Part shown: one piece after another, positions 5,877 to 15,227 of the stretch
Numbering within the stretch: position 1 is the first letter of the stretch
How the letters are laid out: each line of letters opens with the position of its first letter
Source: Catenulisporales bacterium
Lineage (GTDB): Bacteria > Actinomycetota > Actinomycetes > Streptomycetales > Catenulisporaceae
Direction of reading: 5' to 3'
NCBI GenBank assembly: GCA_019510485.1
Contig: JAEKKI010000137.1
Coordinates: forward strand, 1 to 40,082
Length of the DNA stretch: 40,082 nt
Notes under the pieces: generated by a model
Database searches by the model: none
Told to the model about the DNA's origin: nothing
What the model saw: the letters and a program-made list of their open reading frames with translations, nothing else
Position numbers and translations under genes: made by a program

Positions 5877-7585
5877 GACAGGTCTGCCTCACCGGCGCGG
5901 GTGGTCCACTGCGCGAAGGTCTCGTTCTCGCCGCGCTGCTCCAGGAAGCGGCGCACGACGCGCTCGATGTAGTCCGGAAGCTCCGCGGCCGTCACCTTCA
6001 GTCCGCGGACCTTGCGTCCGAAGGCGCCGTCCAGCGCGTCCTCTTCGTTCTTGGTCTGCGCGCCGAGGTGGCCTCCGAGGTGCACCTGGTAACCCTCGAC
6101 CTGCTCGCCGCGGTCGTCGAGGACCAGCTGGCCCTTCAGCCCGATGTCGGCGACCTGGATGCGGGCGCAGGAGTTCGGGCAGCCGTTGACGTTGACGGTC
6201 AGCGGCTGGTCGAAGTCCGGCAGCCGCCGCTCCAGCTCGTCGATCAGCGTCGAGGCGCGGTTCTTGGTCTCCACGATCGCCAGCTTGCAGAACTCGATGC
6301 CGGTGCAGGCCATCGTCGAGCGCCGGAACACCGACGGCCGCACCCGCAGGTCCAGCGCCTCCAGGGCGTCCACAAGCTCGTCGACGCGCTCGGCGGCGAC
6401 GTCCAGGATCAGCAGCTTCTGCTCCGTCGTGGTGCGCACCCGGTTCGAGCCGGCCGCCTCCGCGAGGTCCGCGATCTTGGCCAGCGTGGCGCCGTCGAGG
6501 CGGCCGACGCGCGGGGCGAAGCCGACGTAGTGGTTGCCGTCCTTCTGCCGGTGCACGCCGATGTGGTCGCGGTCGTAGGTGGGCGCCGGCTCGGGCGCGG
6601 GGCCGTCGGGCAGCGCGCGCTTGAGGTACTCGGTCTCCAACACCTCGCGGAACTTCTCCGCGCCCCAGTCGGCCATCAGGAACTTCAGCCGAGCGCGGCT
6701 GCGCAGCCGGCGGTAGCCGTAGTCGCGGAAGATGCCGCAGACGCCGGCCCAGACCTCGGGCACCTCCTCCAGCGTCACGAAGGTGCCGAGCCGCTTGGCG
6801 AAATGCGGGTTCGTCGACAGGCCGCCGCCGACCCACAGGTCGAAGCCGGGGCCGAACTCGGGGTGGACGACGCCGACGAAGGAGATGTCGTTGATCTCGT
6901 GCACCACGTCCTGCAGCCCGCTGACCGCGGTCTTGAACTTGCGGGGCAGGTTGGAGAACTCCTTGCTGCCGATGTAGCGCTGCTGGATCTCGTCGATGGC
7001 CGGGGTGGCGTCGATGACCTCGTCGGCCGAGATGCCGGCCACCGGTGAGCCGAGGATCACCCGCGGGGTGTCGCCGCAGGCCTCCGCGGTGGTCAGGCCG
7101 ACGCCCTCCAGCGTCCTCCAGATCGCCGGCACGTCCTCCACCCGCACCCAGTGCAGCTGGATGTTCTGCCGGTCGGTGACGTCGGCGGTGCCGCGCGCGT
7201 ACTTCTCCGACACCTCGGCGATGGCGCGCAGCTGCTCCAGGCTCAGGCGGCCGCCGTCGATGCGCACCCGCAGCATGAAGTACTCGTCGTCGAGCTCGTG
7301 CGGCTCCAGGATCCCGGTCTTGCCGCCGTCGATCCCGGGCCGGCGCTGGGTGTACAGGCCCCACCAGCGGAACCGGCCGCGCAGGTCCGAGCCGTCGATC
7401 GAGTCGAAGCCGCCGTAGGCGTAGACGTTCTCGATCCGGGCCCGCACGTTGAGCCCGTCGTCGTCCTTCTTGGTCTGCTCGTTGGCGTTCAGCGGCGTGA
7501 AGTAGCCCTTGGCCCACTGCCCCTCGCCGCGCTGTTGGCGGGGACGGCTGGCGCGGGCAGGCGGGGAGGACTGCGAGGCAGACAT
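5873..7585 (-). CDS. sir: Ferredoxin-dependent sulfite (nitrite/sulfite) reductase
   Basis: The 570-residue enzyme reduces sulfite to sulfide by six electrons with siroheme and a coupled [4Fe-4S] cluster. The cluster cysteines are visible in order: C427 and C433 in ACTGIEFCK, then C469 and C473 in NGCPNSCAR. Both ferredoxin-like halves (RFRWWGLYTQRR region and the second repeat after residue 320) are present. ATG 7585 is preceded by TATAAGGACC. The sulfur-gene context, small zinc-ribbon partner and cysteine leader argue for sulfite rather than nitrite as substrate, although the family includes both. The gene is about 3.6 kb from cysH and has its own leader peptide and control box, so it should be a separate transcription unit. 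Confidence 0.95.
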   Translation of the reverse strand: MSASQSSPPARASRPRQQRGEGQWAKGYFTPLNANEQTKKDDDGLNVRARIENVYAYGGFDSIDGSDLRGRFRWWGLYTQRRPGIDGGKTGILEPHELDDEYFMLRVRIDGGRLSLEQLRAIAEVSEKYARGTADVTDRQNIQLHWVRVEDVPAIWRTLEGVGLTTAEACGDTPRVILGSPVAGISADEVIDATPAIDEIQQRYIGSKEFSNLPRKFKTAVSGLQDVVHEINDISFVGVVHPEFGPGFDLWVGGGLSTNPHFAKRLGTFVTLEEVPEVWAGVCGIFRDYGYRRLRSRARLKFLMADWGAEKFREVLETEYLKRALPDGPAPEPAPTYDRDHIGVHRQKDGNHYVGFAPRVGRLDGATLAKIADLAEAAGSNRVRTTTEQKLLILDVAAERVDELVDALEALDLRVRPSVFRRSTMACTGIEFCKLAIVETKNRASTLIDELERRLPDFDQPLTVNVNGCPNSCARIQVADIGLKGQLVLDDRGEQVEGYQVHLGGHLGAQTKNEEDALDGAFGRKVRGLKVTAAELPDYIERVVRRFLEQRGENETFAQWTTRAGEADLS

Positions 7586-7642
7586 GTCGGGAAGGTCCTT
7601 ATAGAGAAGGTCGTACTGGCTGGCGGGAGCTGGCGGGCGGGG

Positions 7643-7729
7643 TCAGCGCGCAGCGGTACAGACCATGCTGGAAAGACGGCCGAAGTCGACGTGGCGTCGA
7701 CTGACGAGGGCGATTCCGGCACGGGACAT
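7643..7729 (-). CDS. Cysteine-containing leader peptide upstream of sir (28 aa)
   Basis: A 28-codon frame from ATG 7729 to TGA 7643 encodes MSRAGIALV, then RRHVDFGRLSSM at residues 11-22, a single Cys at 24 and the end TAAR. Its twin precedes cysH at 2183-2269 with the same length and only five residue differences, mostly in the last six positions. It ends 57 bases before the sulfite reductase ATG. The frame is too short for usual gene calling. The single Cys near the end, the conserved body and the position in front of both sulfur transcription units support a cis-acting attenuator that responds to cysteine supply. The action is inferred from cysteine upstream-ORF systems in other actinobacteria, not shown here. 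Confidence 0.8.
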   Translation of the reverse strand: MSRAGIALVSRRHVDFGRLSSMVCTAAR

Positions 7730-7755
7730 GTGTTTCAGCCTGGCAGCGTCTCCCG

Positions 7756-7796
7756 GGCTCGTCCACTCTGGTCCGGGATGCGGACGATGCGTCTCA
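7756..7796 (-). promoter_or_regulatory. Conserved 41-bp box upstream of the sir leader (copy 2)
   Basis: On the minus strand the block runs from TGAGACGCAT to AGTGGACGAGCC and matches the copy at 2295-2335 in 32 of 41 positions. Here the palindrome is better: GTCCG-N5-CGGAC at 7771-7785. It ends 26 bases before the leader ATG. A shared operator or promoter element is likely. The block begins 24 bases past the stop codon of the oxidase gene on the same strand. Confidence 0.6.
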
Positions 7797-7819
7797 TCCC
7801 GCGCCGGAGCGGTTGTCGA

Positions 7820-9124
7820 TCAGTCGCCGAACACCTGCTTGGTGTACTCGTTGGCGAACAGCCGCTTCGGATCCACTCGATCGCGCACCCCGAGGAAGTC
7901 CTCGAACCGCGGGTAGGTTTTGCCCAGGTACTCGGCGTCGCGGGTGTGCAGCTTGCCCCAGTGCGGCCGGCCGTCGTGGGCCACGAAGACCTGCTCGGCG
8001 GCCTTGAAGTACTCCTCGAAGCGCGTGCCCTCGTACATGTGGCAGGCGATGTACGCGGTCTCGCGGCCGTGCGCCGTGGACAGCCACAGGTCGTCGCCGG
8101 GGACCACCCGCACCTCGATCGGGAAGTTCACGTTCCAGGTGGAGGCGTTGATCAGCTGGGTGAGCTCGCGGAAGGTCTCGACGAACGCCGCGCGGGGGAT
8201 GGCGTACTCCATCTCCGTGAACTTGACCCGGCGCGAGGAGGTGAAGACCTTGTCCGAGCGGTCGGTGTAGGTGCGGGCCGACAGCGCCGAGCCGGCGACT
8301 TTCTGCGCTGTCCGGGTCAGGCGGGGTGCGGTTCGGGCTACGCGCTGCACCGCGCCGAACACGGAGTTGGACAGGAACTCGTCGTCCATCCAGTGCCGGA
8401 AGCCGGACAGCGGGGCGGCCGGGCCGGTCGCCCGGTTGTTGCGCTTGATGTTGGTCCGGTCCGTGTAAGGGAACCAGTAGAACTCGAAGTGCTCGTTCTC
8501 GGCGACCAGCTCTTCGAAGCCGTCCAGTACAGCGTCCATGCGCATCGGCTCCTCGCGCGCGGTGAGGAGGAAGGCCGGCTCGGTGCGGAAGGTCACCGCG
8601 GTCACGTAGCCGATCGCCCCGACGCCCAGGCGCGCGGCCTGGAACAGCTCGGCGTTCTGCTCCGGCGAGCAGTTGACGATCTCGCCGCCGGCCAGCACCA
8701 CCTCCAGCGCGGCCACCTGTGCCGCGATCGAGCCGGACGCGCGGCCGGTGCCGTGGGTGCCGGTGCCGATGGCCCCGGCGACCGTCTGGACCTGGATGTC
8801 GCCCATGTTGGTCAGCGCCATGCCGTTCTCCGCCAGCAGCGCGTTCAGCTGGTGCAGCGGCATCCCGGACTCGACGGTGACCAGGTTGGCCTCCCGGTCG
8901 ATCTGCTTCAGCCGGGTCAGGCCGTCGGGCCTGATCAGCACGCCGTCGGTGGCCGCGGCCGAGGTGAAGGAATGGCCGGAGCCGACGGCCTTGACGGTCA
9001 GGCCCTCGTTCGCCGCGCCGCGCAGGATCTCCGCGACCTCCGACGCCGACTGCGGGGTGGCCACCCGGACCGCGTTCGCCGTCTGGTTGCCCGCCCAGTT
9101 GGACCATTCGTTCGCGCCCGCCAC
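7820..9124 (-). CDS. FAD-linked sugar-lactone oxidase (gulonolactone/arabinonolactone oxidase family)
   Basis: The 434-residue protein has the PCMH-type FAD domain (residues about 15-185) with GSGHSFT at 48-54. H51 is at the place where this family attaches FAD covalently, and GTGTHGTG lies at 120-127. The C-terminal ALO domain ends with HWGKLH at 388-393, the family hallmark, and a DPKRLFANEY tail. Relatives oxidise L-gulono-, L-galactono- or D-arabinono-1,4-lactone, or alditols; the substrate cannot be fixed from sequence. The start is GTG 9124 with only a weak GGTGAGG next to it. It points toward the sir leader and may read through into it, but the conserved sulfur box sits between them. 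No membrane segment or signal peptide is evident. Confidence 0.87.
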   Translation of the reverse strand: MAGANEWSNWAGNQTANAVRVATPQSASEVAEILRGAANEGLTVKAVGSGHSFTSAAATDGVLIRPDGLTRLKQIDREANLVTVESGMPLHQLNALLAENGMALTNMGDIQVQTVAGAIGTGTHGTGRASGSIAAQVAALEVVLAGGEIVNCSPEQNAELFQAARLGVGAIGYVTAVTFRTEPAFLLTAREEPMRMDAVLDGFEELVAENEHFEFYWFPYTDRTNIKRNNRATGPAAPLSGFRHWMDDEFLSNSVFGAVQRVARTAPRLTRTAQKVAGSALSARTYTDRSDKVFTSSRRVKFTEMEYAIPRAAFVETFRELTQLINASTWNVNFPIEVRVVPGDDLWLSTAHGRETAYIACHMYEGTRFEEYFKAAEQVFVAHDGRPHWGKLHTRDAEYLGKTYPRFEDFLGVRDRVDPKRLFANEYTKQVFGD

Positions 9125-9341
9125 GCCTCACCCGCATTCTTTCCGCCGGTGCGGCTCGCAGTTCCGCGCCGGTTCACTCGATCGCCGGATCCCCGGGACG
9201 TAGCCAACGCGAGCCGAGCAGCGCAGTCAAGAGCGCGAGGGCGCTTCCTGCCACTGGGACCGGATATGCCGTGTGTGCCCCAGACCGGTCGATCACGGGT
9301 AACTCGCTGGCGTCGGACTTTGCCGCCGGACAAGATGGCTC

Positions 9342-9854
9342 ATGGCTTATACCGTGCGCCGCACTACCGCGGAGGAATGGCAGGAGATTCGCGAGCTGCG
9401 TTTGGAAGCGCTGCTGAACTCGCCGGCCAACTTCGGCCAGACCTATGAACAGGCTTCGGCGCTGCCCGACGAGACGTGGCGGGAACGGGCTCGGACGAAC
9501 GCCTCCTCCGAGCGGCAGGCGTTCTACGTGGCCGTCGATGACGCCGCCGGCAAGCTCGTCGGCATGTGGGGCGTGATGCCGCACTTCCACCGGCCGGATG
9601 TGCACATCATCATCGGTGTCTATGTCCGGCCCGAGGCGCGCGGGACCGATGTCGCACGGCGTCTGAACCAAGCCTGCATCGACTTCGCGCGGACCACGGA
9701 TGCGAAGGAACTCGTCTTGGAGGTCCGCGACGACAACCATCGTGGACGCCGCTTCTACGAGCGCGAGGGCTTCGAGGTGACCGGCTTCAGTGAGCCACAC
9801 AACCTCAATCCGTCGCACGACCTTATAGAGATGCGCTACCCGTCGTTCCGGTAG
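9342..9854 (+). CDS. GNAT-family N-acetyltransferase
   Basis: This 170-residue protein has the GNAT fold. Beta strands around VAVDDAAGKLVGMWGV lead to the acetyl-CoA pyrophosphate loop region VRPEARGTDVARRLN, then VLEVRDDNHRGRRFYEREGFEVTG, the usual end with the NxxAxxFYxxxGF pattern. The acceptor substrate is unknown. The gene uses codons such as CTT-ATA near its end, uncommon in neighbouring genes. Its TAG stop abuts the DUF2236 gene (the next possible start, GTG 9854, overlaps it by one base), so the two are probably co-transcribed. ATG 9342 lacks a clear Shine-Dalgarno. Confidence 0.85.
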   Translation: MAYTVRRTTAEEWQEIRELRLEALLNSPANFGQTYEQASALPDETWRERARTNASSERQAFYVAVDDAAGKLVGMWGVMPHFHRPDVHIIIGVYVRPEARGTDVARRLNQACIDFARTTDAKELVLEVRDDNHRGRRFYEREGFEVTGFSEPHNLNPSHDLIEMRYPSFR

Positions 9855-9874
9855 TGCGAGGGTACGATTCGGCT

Positions 9875-10666
9875 ATGGCGGGCGTGGACGAACGCGAGGA
9901 CAGCGCGGTCCGCTTGGTGCTCCGCGAGGCCTGTATTCTGGCCGCCGCCGGCCGGGCGATCCTGTTACAAGTCGCGCACCCGAAGGTTGCCAGGGGAGTG
10001 GCCGAGCACAGCCGGTTCGCGGAGGATCCGCTGAAGCGTCTGCAGGGGACGATGTACTACGTGTACGGCACAGCCTTCGGGACTCCTGAAGAGGCGGCGT
10101 GGATCGCTGGTGCGGTGAACGACATCCACCAGCACGTGACCGGTCCCGGTTATTCGGCTGACGATCCCGACCTCCAGCTCTGGGTGGCCGCCACGCTGTT
10201 CGACTCCGGCTTGCAGATCTATGAGGCGACGCTCGGGCCGATGACCGAGGCGATGCAGGAAGAACTGCGTCAGGAGTATGCGCGGTTCGCGACGCAGTTG
10301 GGATGCCCGGAGGAACTGTGGCCGTCCTCGGTCGCGGAGTTCCGGCGGTATTGGCAGCAGCAGGTCGACACCCTGGAAGTCACCGCGGACGCCAAGCGCA
10401 TCTGCCACGACATGATGTACAGCACGGCGTTGCCCTGGTACCTCCGCACCTTGCTCCCCTTGAACCGGCTCATTACTGCAGGGCTCCTGCCGGAACGTAT
10501 AAGGGAGGAGTACGGGTTCGCCTGGAACCCGCGCCGGGAGCGGATGTTCCGGCGCGTGGCCCGGCTGCTGCGGCTGGCGTATCCGCGAATCCCCCGGCGC
10601 ATGCGGTGGCTTCCCATGAAGCTCTATATGCGGAGCTTCCGTAAGCGTTACCGCAGCTACGCTTGA
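9875..10666 (+). CDS. Oxygenase MpaB-like (DUF2236) family protein
   Basis: DUF2236 proteins include the fungal MpaB oxygenase and latex-clearing rubber oxygenases, which bind b-type haem. The 263-residue product has the family N-terminal helix with QVAHPKVARGVAEHSRF, whose His residues are haem-ligand candidates, and the downstream RLQGTMYYVYG signature. ATG 9875 is preferred to GTG 9854: TACGAT (9863-9868) lies six bases upstream, as in a leaderless promoter. The gene has a TTA codon (9965-9967) and codons ATA and AGG (CGT-ATA-AGG near 10500), unusual in this genome. If the organism uses bldA, expression could depend on that tRNA. The 3' end overlaps the convergent acyl-CoA ligase gene by ten bases. 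Substrate unknown; probably cytoplasmic. Confidence 0.82.
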   Translation: MAGVDEREDSAVRLVLREACILAAAGRAILLQVAHPKVARGVAEHSRFAEDPLKRLQGTMYYVYGTAFGTPEEAAWIAGAVNDIHQHVTGPGYSADDPDLQLWVAATLFDSGLQIYEATLGPMTEAMQEELRQEYARFATQLGCPEELWPSSVAEFRRYWQQQVDTLEVTADAKRICHDMMYSTALPWYLRTLLPLNRLITAGLLPERIREEYGFAWNPRRERMFRRVARLLRLAYPRIPRRMRWLPMKLYMRSFRKRYRSYA

Positions 10667-12507
10667 TCCCCCTCCGCTTCTAGGCCTGCGTACATGTCGT
10701 TGATCACCTGCGCATAGCGTTCGGCGATGACGCGGCGGCGCAGGCTCAGCTTCGGCGTGACCTCTCCGGTCTCCGGCGTCCAGGGACCGGCCAGGATCGT
10801 GTACTTCTTCACCTGTTCGGCGCGCGACAGCTTCGCGTTGGCGTTCGTCACGGCCTGCTGCACTGCGGCGCGGGCTTCGGGGGAGTGCGTGGCGTCGGCC
10901 GGGAACACCTCCGGGTCCAGGACGATCAGAGCCGTGACGTAGGGGCGGCGGTCGCCGATCGCGGCGGCGAATCCCACAGCGGGGTGCGTGGTCAGGTGGC
11001 TCTCGATCAGCGTCGGCGCGATGTTCTTGCCGCCGGAGGTGATGATGAGCTCCTTCTTGCGGTCGGTGATGGTCAGGAAGCCGTCGGCGTCCAGGGTGCC
11101 GACGTCGCCGGTGGCCAGCCAGCCGTCGGCGTCCAGCGGCGAGGCCACCGTGCCGTCCGGCCGGAGGTAGCCGGACAGCAGGATCGGGCCGCGGACGAAC
11201 ACCTCGCCGTCCTCGCCGAGCTTCACCTCCACGCCGGGCAGCGCCTTGCCGACGGTGGCGATGCGATTGGCCTCCGGGGTGCAGACCGTGGCCGCGCCGC
11301 TGGTCTCGGACATGCCCCAGACCTCCATCAGCGGGACGCCGAGGCCGTTGAGGAAGCGCAGGGTCGCCACCGACACCGGGGCGGCGCCGCTGGTGGCGCG
11401 CGTGGTCTTGTCCAAGCCGAGCAGGGCCCGGGCCGGAGCCAGTACGGTGCGGTCGGCCTGCGCGACGGCTTCGGCGAGATCCTCCGGGATCTGCTTGCCG
11501 GCGAGCTGGAGGTCCACCGCCTCCAGGGTGAGCGCGTGGGCGCGCTCGAACGCCTCCCGCTGCGCCGGCTCGGCCGTCTTGAGCAGGCCCTGGACGCCGG
11601 CGGCTATCTTCTCCCAGACCCGCGGCACGCCGAACAGAGAGCAGGGGCGTACCCGGCCGAGCGCGCCGATGACCTGGCGCGGGTCCGGGCACAGGTGGAC
11701 GTGCGCGACCTTCAGGACGGAGCCGTAGAGGCTGAGTTCGCGTTCTGCGATGTGCGCCAGCGGCAGGTAGGCGACCGTTTCGGGGAAGTCCTCGATCGGG
11801 GCGACATGGTCGGTGGCGGCGGCTTCGTACAGGACGTTGTAGTGCGACAGGACGACGCCTTTGGGATCGCCGGTGGTGCCGGACGTGTACATCATGCCGA
11901 CGGGTTCCTCGGGCTTGATCTGCCGCCAGCGCTGCTCGAAGACGCCGTGGTGGGCTTCCAGGCGCTCGCGGCCGATCGCCAGGACGGCGCTGAACGGCAG
12001 GAACTGCTTGCCGTGCGCGGCCTCGGGGCCGACGGCCGAGTCGGCTTCCTCGACCACGATGACGTGCCGCAGCTCGGGCAGGTCGGCCAGCACCGGCTGC
12101 CAGCGCTCGATCTCCTCGCGGCCTTCGAGCACGATGACCGGGGCGGCGCTGTGGGAGGCGACGAAGCCGATCTGGTCGGTGGACAGCGTGGCGTAAACGG
12201 TGCAGGGGATGGCGCGGGCGTACTGGGCGCCGTAGTCGGTGATCCAGTGCTCGGGGCGGGTGGACATCATGGTGAGGAGCCGGTCGCCGGGCTCCAGGCC
12301 GAGGGCCACCAGGCCCTCGCTGAACTCCGCGGACCGCTGCCGCAGCTCGGCCCAGGTCAGGGTGACGGTGGTGCCGTCGGCGCCCGGAGCGCCGGTGATC
12401 GCCGGGCGTTCCCCGAACTCGGTGGCGTTGCGCTCCACCAGCGAGGGCACGGTCTGCCCCTCGACAGCGGCGATGAAGTCCTCGACGGCGTGCGCGGTTC
12501 CGGTCAC
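10657..12507 (-). CDS. Long-chain fatty acid-CoA ligase (AMP-forming, FadD15-like)
   Basis: This 616-residue ANL-superfamily enzyme activates a carboxylic acid with ATP and transfers it to CoA. The P-loop-like motif YTSGTTGDPKGV is at 207-218, with WGMSETSG, DGWLATGDVG, ITDRKKELIITSGGKN and a C-terminal LSRAEQVKKY region carrying a Lys in the position of the conserved catalytic lysine. Length and motifs fit actinobacterial long-chain acyl-CoA synthetases. GTG 12507 is chosen because AGGAGG stands six bases before it; the frame is open to 12540. Tail overlap with the DUF2236 gene is ten bases. Chain length preference cannot be read from the sequence. Expected location is cytoplasm or inner membrane surface. 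Confidence 0.93.
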   Translation of the reverse strand: MTGTAHAVEDFIAAVEGQTVPSLVERNATEFGERPAITGAPGADGTTVTLTWAELRQRSAEFSEGLVALGLEPGDRLLTMMSTRPEHWITDYGAQYARAIPCTVYATLSTDQIGFVASHSAAPVIVLEGREEIERWQPVLADLPELRHVIVVEEADSAVGPEAAHGKQFLPFSAVLAIGRERLEAHHGVFEQRWRQIKPEEPVGMMYTSGTTGDPKGVVLSHYNVLYEAAATDHVAPIEDFPETVAYLPLAHIAERELSLYGSVLKVAHVHLCPDPRQVIGALGRVRPCSLFGVPRVWEKIAAGVQGLLKTAEPAQREAFERAHALTLEAVDLQLAGKQIPEDLAEAVAQADRTVLAPARALLGLDKTTRATSGAAPVSVATLRFLNGLGVPLMEVWGMSETSGAATVCTPEANRIATVGKALPGVEVKLGEDGEVFVRGPILLSGYLRPDGTVASPLDADGWLATGDVGTLDADGFLTITDRKKELIITSGGKNIAPTLIESHLTTHPAVGFAAAIGDRRPYVTALIVLDPEVFPADATHSPEARAAVQQAVTNANAKLSRAEQVKKYTILAGPWTPETGEVTPKLSLRRRVIAERYAQVINDMYAGLEAEGDQA

Positions 12508-12703
12508 GGCGGACCTCCTGCGTCGGCTTCGTTTCGGCAAACACTAAAACCGCTCGCACCTGCACGGAAGAGCCCTGATTAGGCCGAACGGGTACACCAC
12601 TCCTCGAACCCTTGTATCGCCTTGTCCCCGAATGCGAGCATTGTCGCATCAAGGACACCGGGGGCCGGCGATCGCACCCCGCCGACATCCAGGGGGATGC
12701 CCG

Positions 12704-13327
12704 ATGAACGAAACCACTGTCACCGTCGTGGGCACGGTCTGCAGCGAAGTGCGCTACGGCCAGGCCGCCGACGACACCCCGATCGCCCGCTTCCAGATCC
12801 GCAACACTCCCCGCCGCTTCGACAAACGCACCGGCACCTGGGGCGACGGCGACCCGAGCTACTACAGCGCCGTGTGCTGGCGCCATCTGGCCGACCATGT
12901 GGCCAGCTCCATGGGCGTGGGCGATCCGGTGGTGGCCACCGGCCGGCTTCGGATCAGCCGCTGGCGGCGTGGGGAGGAGCAGATGGTCACGGCTGAGCTC
13001 GATGTGCAGGCCATCGGCCACGACCTTCGGTGGGGTACGACTGTGTACCGCCGGGCCAACGCACCGATCCGGATTCCCGGTCCGCCGCGCGGCCGTGCCG
13101 ATAATGCCTCCGGTACCACGACTGTCGCCAACGGCACGGATCAGGTCGCGGTCAAGCCGATGCCTGACGCCGGCGCTGTGGACCGCGAGCCGGTGCCCGC
13201 CTTTGCCGCCGCCGCGCCGACCGAGTCCGAGTCGACCGAGTCCGAGTCGACCGAGGCGACAGTGCTGAGCCTCCCCACGTCCACCACCGCGGTCGACGAG
13301 GAGGTGGAAATCCCCGCGGCGGCGTGA
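12704..13327 (+). CDS. Single-stranded DNA-binding protein paralogue without the acidic IPF tip
   Basis: The N-terminal ~110 residues form a complete SSB OB-fold: TVTVVGTVCSEVRYG, then FQIRNTPRRFDKRTG, SYYSAVCWRHLADHVA and an RISRW strand. The remaining ~100 residues are a disordered tail with a TESES repeat. The true house-keeping SSB ends in an acidic DDDIPF-type tip that recruits partner proteins; here the end is EEVEIPAAA, so that contact is missing or altered. This fits an SsbB-like second SSB, as used in sporulation or competence in some actinobacteria. No ribosomal protein neighbours (rpsF, rpsR) are present, again unlike ssbA. ATG 12704 follows AGGGGG by eight bases; a longer frame from 12632 is unlikely. 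Confidence 0.87.
   Translation: MNETTVTVVGTVCSEVRYGQAADDTPIARFQIRNTPRRFDKRTGTWGDGDPSYYSAVCWRHLADHVASSMGVGDPVVATGRLRISRWRRGEEQMVTAELDVQAIGHDLRWGTTVYRRANAPIRIPGPPRGRADNASGTTTVANGTDQVAVKPMPDAGAVDREPVPAFAAAAPTESESTESESTEATVLSLPTSTTAVDEEVEIPAAA
13219..13255 (+). repeat. 15-bp tandem repeat inside the SSB tail
   Basis: gaccgagtccgagtc occurs at 13219-13233 and 13234-13248, with a further half unit to 13255. It encodes the repeating TESES tail and keeps frame, so copy-number change would only lengthen or shorten the linker. Confidence 0.85.
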
Positions 13328-13361
13328 CCGAACGCCGCCGGTGACACGCCGTTCCCGAGCT

Positions 13362-13390
13362 GTGCGGCCGGTCGCGGGGACCGGCCGCAC
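13362..13390 (+). terminator. GC-rich hairpin downstream of ssb
   Basis: GTGCGGCCGGTC (13362-13373) and GACCGGCCGCAC (13379-13390) form a perfect 12-bp stem with a 5-base loop, 35 bases after the ssb stop. There is no U-tract, as is common for actinobacterial terminators. Confidence 0.75.
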
Positions 13391-13562
13391 ATGGACCCCT
13401 CCTGCATGTGTCGATCAGCCGCAAGACTGATGCGCGGGGCATGCGCGGCGACTCCTTCGATATCTGAAGTAACTGTTAACCCGGCGCGCCGTCCCGGCCA
13501 ACCTCCCGGAGCCGGCACCACGCGTAAGAACCACCTCCCCACGCCAACTAAGCTTGTGTCCC

Positions 13563-15226
<1,664 letters not shown>

Positions 15227-15227
<1 letters not shown>

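Noticed and set aside
7151-9448. 765-codon plus-strand open frame
   Set aside because: It lies antisense across the sir, leader and oxidase genes, has no family-like motifs, and is the usual stop-poor shadow in GC-rich DNA.
9965-13390. 1141-codon minus-strand open frame
   Set aside because: It is out of phase with the acyl-CoA ligase and antisense to SSB and DUF2236; the translation is Arg/Pro/His-rich without domains.
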